Source: Yersinia vastinensis (GTDB taxonomy: Bacteria > Pseudomonadota > Gammaproteobacteria > Enterobacterales > Enterobacteriaceae). From it: a stretch of 64,000 bases of DNA. This document shows positions 27,964-35,800 of this stretch, piece by piece. Location of the stretch: positions 1 through 64,000 of the forward strand of contig NZ_CACVAF010000006.1 in assembly GCF_902726565.1 (NCBI RefSeq), given 5' to 3'. Positions within the stretch are counted from its first letter, which is position 1. Every line of letters starts with the position of its first letter. The translations under genes were made by a program, and so were the position numbers. A model generated the notes under the pieces. It ran no database searches, was not told the DNA's origin, and saw only the letters and a list, made by a program, of their open reading frames with translations.

Positions 27964-28000
27964 ACCTCAGGCGGCAGTATAGCCACCTGAGGTTTTTTTT
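27964..28000 (+). terminator. terminator between mtnD and mtnA
   Basis: ACCTCAGGC and CCACCTGAGGT form an extended stem followed by a run of eight T. It separates convergent mtnD and mtnA and overlaps the mtnA stop by two bases. Confidence 0.85.
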
Positions 28001-29039
28001 AATGCTCAGGTTGGAAGAAGCCTGCTGTCACTTGCTCTGGTGTAATTACACCACTGTCCAAAACCCAACCGCTAATTAATGCTGCCGGGGTAACATCAAA
28101 CGCCGGGTTGTACACTCTCGCATCTTGTGGCGCCCATTGGCAGTTGCCAAAACTCCCAGACACTCCGGTGACTTCACTGGCTGCCCGCTGCTCTATAGGG
28201 ATGGCTGCACCATTAGGACAAGCCGGATCATGGGTAGTGTGTGGTGCGGCAACGTAGAATGGAATACGGTGGTAGTGAGCCAAGACCGCCAGACTATATG
28301 TGCCAATTTTATTCGCGATATCGCCATTGGCGGCAATTCGGTCCGCACCGACCCAAATGGCATCTACTTGACCTTGCGCCATCAAGCTGGCGGCCATCGA
28401 ATCACAAATTAATTGATATGGAATACCCAGTTCCCCTAACTCCCATGCCGTTAAGCGGCCACCTTGCAACAAAGGGCGGGTTTCATCGACCCACACTTGA
28501 CGGATTTTGCCCTGCTGGTGAGCGCGCAGTAATACACCGATAGCCGTACCGATCCCCGCAGTTGCCAGCCCGCCGGTATTGCAGTGAGTCAGCAGGTTGC
28601 TGCCGGGTTTTACCAGTGCAGCACCATGTTGGGCAATACGCTCACAGAGTTCGCGATCTTCCTCTACCAAGCGCAAAGCCTCGTGCACCATGGTTTCCAC
28701 CCAGTTGGCTTGCAAAAGTGCTTGCTGCATCCGGGCCAGATTATTCATCAGATTAACCGCAGTAGGGCGCGATTCCCGTAGAGCAATTAGGGCTTGCTCA
28801 AGTTGAGCTTGTGATAAGCCACGTTCTGCCAGCAAGGCCAACAATAGGCTGGCAGACAGACCAATCAAGGGGGCACCGCGTACTCGCAGTGCTTGAATAT
28901 GCTCAATCAGCAATTCCACAGTATCGGCAGACAACCATTCTTGGCGCTGCGGCAAGGCCTGTTGATCGAGTATCCAAAGCTGGTTATCAACAATTTTTAA
29001 GCTGGTTGTTTGTAAATTGAGCATGTTAAGCATCTGCAT
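27999..29039 (-). CDS. mtnA: methylthioribose-1-phosphate isomerase MtnA
   Basis: A 346-residue eIF2B-like isomerase converting methylthioribose 1-phosphate to methylthioribulose 1-phosphate. Family motifs: [11 protein letters not shown] near residue 54, [17 protein letters not shown] with the active-site Cys, [18 protein letters not shown], and [19 protein letters not shown] with the catalytic Asp. The start could be codon 1, 3 or 6 (Met at each). It is divergent from mtnK with a perfect met box between. Confidence 0.95.
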   Translation of the reverse strand: MQMLNMLNLQTTSLKIVDNQLWILDQQALPQRQEWLSADTVELLIEHIQALRVRGAPLIGLSASLLLALLAERGLSQAQLEQALIALRESRPTAVNLMNNLARMQQALLQANWVETMVHEALRLVEEDRELCERIAQHGAALVKPGSNLLTHCNTGGLATAGIGTAIGVLLRAHQQGKIRQVWVDETRPLLQGGRLTAWELGELGIPYQLICDSMAASLMAQGQVDAIWVGADRIAANGDIANKIGTYSLAVLAHYHRIPFYVAAPHTTHDPACPNGAAIPIEQRAASEVTGVSGSFGNCQWAPQDARVYNPAFDVTPAALISGWVLDSGVITPEQVTAGFFQPEH

Positions 29040-29100
29040 TGTCAGTTAAATCCATGTTGCGTTATTGCATCTGGTTTCTTATTCTGCCAACATAACTTAT

Positions 29101-29116
29101 GGATGTGTAGACGTCT
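29101..29116. promoter_or_regulatory. MetJ operator with a perfect met box
   Basis: AGACGTCT at 29109-29116 is identical to the met-box consensus. The adjoining upstream 8-mer GGATGTGT matches 5 of 8, giving a two-box site. It is 62 bp from the mtnA start and 115 bp from the mtnK start, so it could repress both. Confidence 0.75.
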
Positions 29117-29231
29117 ATATGGTTTTACGCCTAAATTTGGGATTTTTGTACTAACAGGGAATAATTTCACGGCTAAACACAGGGTTGGCGGTGAGTGAAT
29201 CAGAATCAGATAAAAGAAAAAGAGGTTGAAG

Positions 29232-30431
29232 ATGTCGCGCTACCATACATTTACTGCTGCGGATGCTGTTGAATATGCTCGTCAATTCGGCCAAGTGGCC
29301 GATCCACTGACTTTAGTGTCGGCTGATGAAATTGGTGATGGAAATCTCAACTTGGTATTTAAAATCCGCGATACAGCAGGGGTGAGCCGAGTCATTGTCA
29401 AACAAGCGCTGCCTTACGTACGTTGCGTTGGTGAATCTTGGCCGTTGACCTTAGATCGCGCCAGAATTGAGGCACAAACGCTGCTGACACACAGCCAATT
29501 CTGTCCACAACATACCGTCAATATATTGCACCATGACGTGGAATTAGCCGTGATGGTGCAAGAGGATTTATCTGATCACCATATCTGGCGCAGTGAGTTG
29601 CTCGCTGGAAAGCACTACCCGCAGGCCGCTGCACAACTGGCGGAATACTTGGCGCAGACCTTATTCCATACTTCAGATTTTTATCAGTCAGCCCAAGCTA
29701 AAAAAGCCGCAGTAAGCCAATATACCAACCCGGAATTGTGCCAAATAACCGAAGATCTGTTCTTCACTGATCCTTATATAGACCATGAACGCAATAATTT
29801 TGACCCAGCTTTATTAGCCGATGTATTGGCACTGCGTCAGGATCATGCGCTTAAATTGGCTGTGGCTTCCCTGAAGCATCGTTTTTTAAGTAAAGCTGAG
29901 GCGTTACTTCACGGTGATATTCACAGTGGTTCAATTTTTGTCGCGGATGGCCGCCTGAAAACCATTGATGCGGAATTTGGTTTTTATGGCCCGATTGGCT
30001 TTGATGTGGGCACTGCGCTGGGGAATTTGCTGCTCAATTATTGTGGCTTACCGGGATTGGCTGGCGCACGTGATGCAGCGGCAGGTCGTGAACAACGACT
30101 AAAAGATATTCATGTTCTCTGGGAAACTTTCTCTTACCGTTTTTTGGCATTGAGTCAGGAAAAAACGCAGGATTCAGCACTGGCAATCGAGGGCTATGCC
30201 CAGCTATTTCTTCAGCAGGTTTGGCAAGATACCATTGGTTACTGTGGTAGTGAATTAATCAGACGCACCATTGGGCTAGCCCATGTTGCTGATTTGGATA
30301 GTATTGCTGATGATGAAATGCGCAGAGCATGCCAACGCCATGCCCTGAACTTAGGGAGGACATTGATATTGGCGGCGTCGCACATTGACAGTATTGATGA
30401 TCTAATAGCCCGTATTAGGCAAAATGGATAA
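29232..30431 (+). CDS. mtnK: S-methyl-5-thioribose kinase MtnK
   Basis: A kinase of 399 residues with an aminoglycoside-phosphotransferase fold. It shows the nucleotide region [13 protein letters not shown], the catalytic loop [15 protein letters not shown] and the [15 protein letters not shown] metal segment. It phosphorylates methylthioribose, the entry into salvage after nucleosidase cleavage of methylthioadenosine. The ATG at 29232 is preceded by AGAGG at 6 nt; an upstream TTG at 29226 is less likely. Confidence 0.95.
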   Translation: MSRYHTFTAADAVEYARQFGQVADPLTLVSADEIGDGNLNLVFKIRDTAGVSRVIVKQALPYVRCVGESWPLTLDRARIEAQTLLTHSQFCPQHTVNILHHDVELAVMVQEDLSDHHIWRSELLAGKHYPQAAAQLAEYLAQTLFHTSDFYQSAQAKKAAVSQYTNPELCQITEDLFFTDPYIDHERNNFDPALLADVLALRQDHALKLAVASLKHRFLSKAEALLHGDIHSGSIFVADGRLKTIDAEFGFYGPIGFDVGTALGNLLLNYCGLPGLAGARDAAAGREQRLKDIHVLWETFSYRFLALSQEKTQDSALAIEGYAQLFLQQVWQDTIGYCGSELIRRTIGLAHVADLDSIADDEMRRACQRHALNLGRTLILAASHIDSIDDLIARIRQNG

Positions 30432-30478
30432 CTAAATCGGCCACACTGCATTAATTGCCGCTATTTCTATAAAAATAT

Positions 30479-30512
30479 AGCCACCCTGCATAGCAATCTA
30501 GGGTGGCTTTAT
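30479..30512 (+). terminator. mtnK terminator
   Basis: AGCCACCCT and AGGGTGGCT form a perfect 9-bp stem around 12 nt, followed by TTATTATTTT. Confidence 0.8.
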
Positions 30513-31032
30513 TATTTTAAATACTATTAATGTTAATAACACTTTTCTCATGCAATGAATTCAATATTTTTTAGTGTAATTTAATTCGATTTATTTTCTT
30601 TCATAACTTATTGATATATTAAATTAGCTTTGAACGCTACGCTTTAATAGTCTTGTTGTTTAAATTAATGATTTTCATAAGGTTACAATAATTCATTGCT
30701 ATTAATATAAGTAATACTTATTTTGAAATCATTTACCTTTGCGACTTATTATTGTTTTGGATTAATAACTTACTATTCAACTAAAATAACTATTTGTGAG
30801 AAAGAGACCTGTCCTACTAGGCTGTTTTCATAACAAACAGATGAGAGTTTAGCAGTTAACATACTGTTTTTTTATTGCTCATTTTTAATTTATCTAACTA
30901 TTATCACTCGAGGTTTATTTTAATTAACTATTATATTGATAACTAAAAAATTTACTGAGTGGCCGACTAATTAAGTAATTAGGGTGGTTATTGTTTGGCT
31001 GATGTTATCTCTAATTAAATGGGCATGTATTT
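30513..31032. other. AT-rich non-coding leader before the TPS locus
   Basis: About 520 bp, strikingly A/T-rich compared with the flanks, with no plausible gene. A CTGTTT-N7-AAACAG inverted repeat lies at 30822-30840. The composition resembles that upstream of H-NS-silenced, laterally acquired loci. It must hold the promoter of the adhesin operon, but I cannot fix one. Confidence 0.6.
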
Positions 31033-32829
31033 ATGCGATATTTTTATTACCCAGTAATGATGTTAAACCAATCAAAAAAAAGTTCGGTTTTATTTCTTTT
31101 TTTCCCTTTCTCTGTGCTCTTTTTAAATTTTAATCTTATCGCTGCGCCTCAAATAATAAATATACCTAATGCAGGTAATATTAGTAATGAAATTAGGCAA
31201 ACAACGGTAGAGCCTACGCCAGTACCACATGAAACAGAAATACAGTTCCAGACACTGACGCCAGCATCGCCACCCAATCAACCTGTTGTCGAGCATTATA
31301 TTATATTAAGTAAGGTGAGATTTGAGGGGGATACTGAGTTGTTGTCTACCAGTTATCAGGATTTGTACACGGTGGTTACCCCTTGGTTAGGCCAGTCATT
31401 AACATTTTCTGATTTGCAGAGTATGGCGTTGGCAATAACTCGGTTCTATCGGAATAACGGATGGGTCGCCGCTCAGGCAATATTACCGCCTCAAACTGTT
31501 CATAATGGTATTATTTTGGTTAGAGTGATTGCCGGAAGATTAGATAAACCTGAAATCAATAATCAAACTCGACTGAATACCCCATTTGCTATCGCTATGA
31601 TTGAAAGTAATAGTTGCGGCAAAGAGGTTGGATTCTTTGGTGGAAAAAACTGTGCCGCTTCTCCAGTAGAATTATCCCGCCTGGAACGTACAGCACTTAT
31701 TCTTAATGAAATTCCCGGTATCGATGCTTCTCTGGCATTAAAGCCAGGAACTCAATCTGGAATGACTCGAATTTACGCTGATATTACTCCGGGGCAGCGT
31801 GCAATGGGGTATCTGGGGATAGATAATCAAGGTAATGATTATTCTGGTCATAATCGGCTATTAGTTGGAGGGGCATTTAATCATTTAACTGGATGGGGGG
31901 ATCAATTACGGGCAGATCTAATATTATCCAGTTCAACAGATGTTTTTAGTGGTTTGCTAGATTACAACTTTCCTATTAATACCTATGGTACCCGTGCTGC
32001 AATTAATTATAGTCATTTGAATTACACCTTAGCCGGGCCATTCGATGCGTTGGATGCTCATGGGTATTCCGATACGTGGGGTATTAATTTACGTCATCCA
32101 TGGATACGTAATTCACAAGTCAGGGTAAATGCAAATGTCGGCTATTATCAGGCCAGAATGCGCGATTCACTGATTATGCTGCCAAAACAAAAACGAAATC
32201 TGGATGCTGGTGAGTTCGGTATTGATGGCTCGCTAAGTGCCTTGCCTCGAGGGCTGAGTCATTTCAATTTACTCGGTACAGCGGGCCACCTTTCTCTGGA
32301 CGATGAATTTAGCCAAAGTGTAAATACGCTGACCGGAATAGGGGGCACCTTTGCTCGCTTTAATTATCGTCTCGGCCATGATCAGGGTTTTAGTTCCTAT
32401 GTTTCATTTTTTAATCAGTTCACCGGCCAAATGGCCAGTAAGAATCTTGATAGTTCTCAAAAGCTATTACTGGCAGGGCCATTGGCTGTCCGTGCCTATG
32501 GTATTGGTGAGGGGGCGGTAGACAAAGGCACTGTATTTACCACGGAGTTACGTACTCACTGGCAACCCCATTTTCCTGCATGGGCAGGCGTCGGGAATCA
32601 AATTATGATTGCTGCATTTTTTGATCAGGGGTGGGGGGCATATTATCGCCAACCAATTGAGGGCCTATCAGAAAATAACATTAATTTATCTGGCGCTGGT
32701 GCCTATATTTCATTCGCTCGCCCGGCAGATTACACCTTAAATCTGACTTGGGCACATCGAACCGGTCAGGCAATAACACGTAATCAAGACCACGACCAGT
32801 TATGGCTCAACGCTTATAAGATGTTCTAG
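31033..32829 (+). CDS. TpsB outer-membrane transporter (ShlB/FhaC/HMW1B family)
   Basis: A 598-residue two-partner-secretion pore. The hydrophobic signal ends near IAA-PQ (residue 39). A Pro-rich linker follows, then POTRA-like regions (about 90-270) and a beta-barrel. The conserved barrel motif appears as PLAVRAYGIGEG near residue 485 and the C-terminal residue is Phe, as in Omp85-related proteins. A Cys pair (CGKEVGFFGGKNC, about 196-208) may form a disulfide. It exports the TpsA encoded 40 bp downstream. The start could also be Met 9 or 10. It resembles RscB/HMW1B by context. Confidence 0.92.
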   Translation: MRYFYYPVMMLNQSKKSSVLFLFFPFSVLFLNFNLIAAPQIINIPNAGNISNEIRQTTVEPTPVPHETEIQFQTLTPASPPNQPVVEHYIILSKVRFEGDTELLSTSYQDLYTVVTPWLGQSLTFSDLQSMALAITRFYRNNGWVAAQAILPPQTVHNGIILVRVIAGRLDKPEINNQTRLNTPFAIAMIESNSCGKEVGFFGGKNCAASPVELSRLERTALILNEIPGIDASLALKPGTQSGMTRIYADITPGQRAMGYLGIDNQGNDYSGHNRLLVGGAFNHLTGWGDQLRADLILSSSTDVFSGLLDYNFPINTYGTRAAINYSHLNYTLAGPFDALDAHGYSDTWGINLRHPWIRNSQVRVNANVGYYQARMRDSLIMLPKQKRNLDAGEFGIDGSLSALPRGLSHFNLLGTAGHLSLDDEFSQSVNTLTGIGGTFARFNYRLGHDQGFSSYVSFFNQFTGQMASKNLDSSQKLLLAGPLAVRAYGIGEGAVDKGTVFTTELRTHWQPHFPAWAGVGNQIMIAAFFDQGWGAYYRQPIEGLSENNINLSGAGAYISFARPADYTLNLTWAHRTGQAITRNQDHDQLWLNAYKMF

Positions 32830-32869
32830 CGTTTACCTGCATATTTGTCAGATTAAATGGAGGTGAATA

Positions 32870-35800
32870 ATGAACAGTAAATTATACAAACTTATTTTTT
32901 GTCATAGATTGGGATGTTTCGTTGCTGTTGGAGAATTTACCCGATCCTATGGGAAATCATTTTCGTCAACAGGGGAGAAATTAATTAAAGAGCATTACAC
33001 CAGAATATTAACGCCTCTAGCCATAATGATGGGACTGGCTCTGGGAACATCGCCTTTGCTGGTATTCGCTCGTTCCTCATTACCCATTGACGGTCAAGTT
33101 GTTGTCGGGCAAGGCGAGCTAGGTATAAATAACGCCACTCTCACGGTGACACAGCAAAGCGATAAATTAGCGATTAATTGGCGCAGTTTTGATATCGCGC
33201 AGGGGAATAGCGTTATTTATAACCAGCCTAGCGTCCAGAGCATTGCATTGAATCGCGTATTGGGACGAAATGCATCGCAGATATACGGCAACCTCAAAGC
33301 AAACGGTCAGGTGTTCCTACTTAATCCTAATGGCATTTTATTTGGCAAAGGGGCTGAGGTTAATGTCGGTGGGCTGGTTGCCACGACGAAATCCATGTCT
33401 GATCATGATTTTATCAATGGACGCTATACGCTGATAAGTCGAAAGCAGGAAGGTAGCGTTATTAATCAGGCTAATTTACGTACCACATCAGGTGGCTATA
33501 TTGCGCTCGTAGGGCAACGAGTGGATAACCAGAGTTCAGGCATTATTCATACCCCCCAAGGCAGAACATTATTTGCTGCTGGTCAACGTGTCACACTCAA
33601 TTTGGATCATGGGCAATTATTGGGAGTGCAGATTCAGAGTGAGCAGATTACTGCACTATTACAAAATGGTGGGCTGATTCAGGCTGATGAAGGGGTTATC
33701 CAACTGACGGCTCATGGTAAAGATATGTTGATGAATACCGTAATTAATAATACGGGTATTTTACAGGCCAACGGAATATCTGGGAAAAATGGTGTTATTC
33801 ACCTCGATAGTGGTGGTGTCGGTGTCACGAAACAACATGGAAGGGTCGATGTGAGTCATCCACAGGGACGTGGTGGGGAGGTTATTCTTCAAGGTGAAAA
33901 TATTCATTTGGTCACCGGCAGTAAAATAGATGCGCGCGGCCGTGACGGCGGTGGAAAAGTATGGGTCGGCGGCGGTTGGCAGGGTAAAAATAAAAATATA
34001 AGAAATGCTCACTCAGTCGTCATGGATAAAGGTGCAAAGATTGATGTTTCAGCCACCAATAAGGGGCATGGTGGTGTGGCTGTGCTTTGGTCTGATCATT
34101 ACACGGGCTTTTATGGCGATATTTATGCCAGAGGTGGGGGGGAGTCAGGAAATGGTGGGCAGGTTGAAACATCCAGTGTGCGTAATTTGCAGGCTTTTGG
34201 TCAGGTTGATGCTGCGGCTATTTATGGAAGAAGCGGAACTTGGCTGCTCGATCCGGCAGAGGTGAACATCGTCGGCAGTGGTGCTGAGAGTGGAGTATTG
34301 ATTCAGGCGGGAAACATTCCTGCCGGGCATGTTACTAACGCACAAATTTTTATTCCAACGACTAATGTTGCACAAATAGCCAATAGCAGTATTAATGCTC
34401 AACTCAATAGCGGCACGAATGTCACGATTACTACCAGTAATGGCCGTTCATTGAGTTGCCGATGGTGTAATATTACGCTGCAAGCCGATATTAATAAAAT
34501 TTCTGGGACAGATGCTACGCTAACGTTACATGCTGATGGCAATATCGTCGCTAATAATAATATTACCGCGAGTGCGGGGAAATTGAATGTTAATTTACTG
34601 GCTGGCAACACAACAGTTGACTCAGTTATTACATTAAATAACAGTTCTGTGCTATTAAATGGCGGGGATTTGTTGGCAAAGCACGCGAATGAGAATAATA
34701 CAGCTCGTATCAGTGTGATCGGTGGGCGTTATGACGTCGGTAACCTGACGTTTGATGGAAATACCGGTGTTGCTTCTCAGGTCGGGGTGAATATCAGTAA
34801 TGCCGCTAACATAACCGTAGCAGGTGAAACGCGGATAGCAGGTGAGAGCAGCAATTCGAATGGACAAGGGTGGCGGAGTGTTGAAATATCAGGTAACTCA
34901 ACCATTATCGGAAAGGGGGATATAATCTTTGCCATTACTTCTAATTCCAAAACTGCATGGATGGCATCTTTCTCTAATACAACAATAACCAGTGATAAAA
35001 ATATTATATTCCAAGCGAATGGGACTACATGGGGTGGGTTAGCCTTTAATTCGAGTAAATTAACCTCATTATTGGGAAATGTTTCGATTAATTTAAATGG
35101 CAGTATTATGACTGCGTCAAATAAAGGTGTTGATTTTAATAGTGGTTCATTGGTCAGTGGACAACATGTCAATATTGAGAGCCATATTACTGGTGCAGAT
35201 GGTTTTTTATTGGCGAACAGCCGTATTATAGCGACAGCGGGCGATATTAATGCCAATAGCACAACAACCAATAAAGGGATATGGATCTCTGGGAATAGTA
35301 GTTTAAATGCCAATGGCAATATTGCGTTGCAAGGTATCACCACTGGGTTGCTTGCAGGCACTGAGGGTATCAAAATTGGTGGTGACTCCACTGATTATGC
35401 CAATATTACGGCGAGTGGGAATATCTCAATGAACGGGAATGATTCGGGTAAATCCGCCGGAATGAGTGTCATTGTGGATTATGCCAATATAGAAAGTCTT
35501 AATGGTGATTATCATTTAAATATTGCAGGAGAGAAAACAAGTAACATTACCAATACAAATATCACTGCAAATAATATTGAAATAACGTCCGATCCTGTCG
35601 ACCTTGGAGGTATCGTGCTATCAGGGGTTAATGTAACCTCAACTGTTGACGATATTCATATTAATACCACAGCGAAAAATAAAAGCATTTGGATTAAGGC
35701 TAACTCCTCCTTAAATTCTAACCGAGATATTATATTGAATGGAGAGGCGAACAGTACGGGTGAAGGGATTGTTATTCAAGGTGCTTCAGATACTTCACGT

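Noticed and set aside
23908-30480. Possible ivy gene (lysozyme inhibitor), next to yafV in E. coli
   Set aside because: No frame in the window resembles Ivy; the interval holds the mtn genes instead.
34777-35391. 204-codon minus-strand open frame inside the TpsA gene
   Set aside because: It lies wholly within a protein with clear TPS features and is a by-product of Asn/Ser/Gly-rich codons; no ribosome signal or homology is seen.
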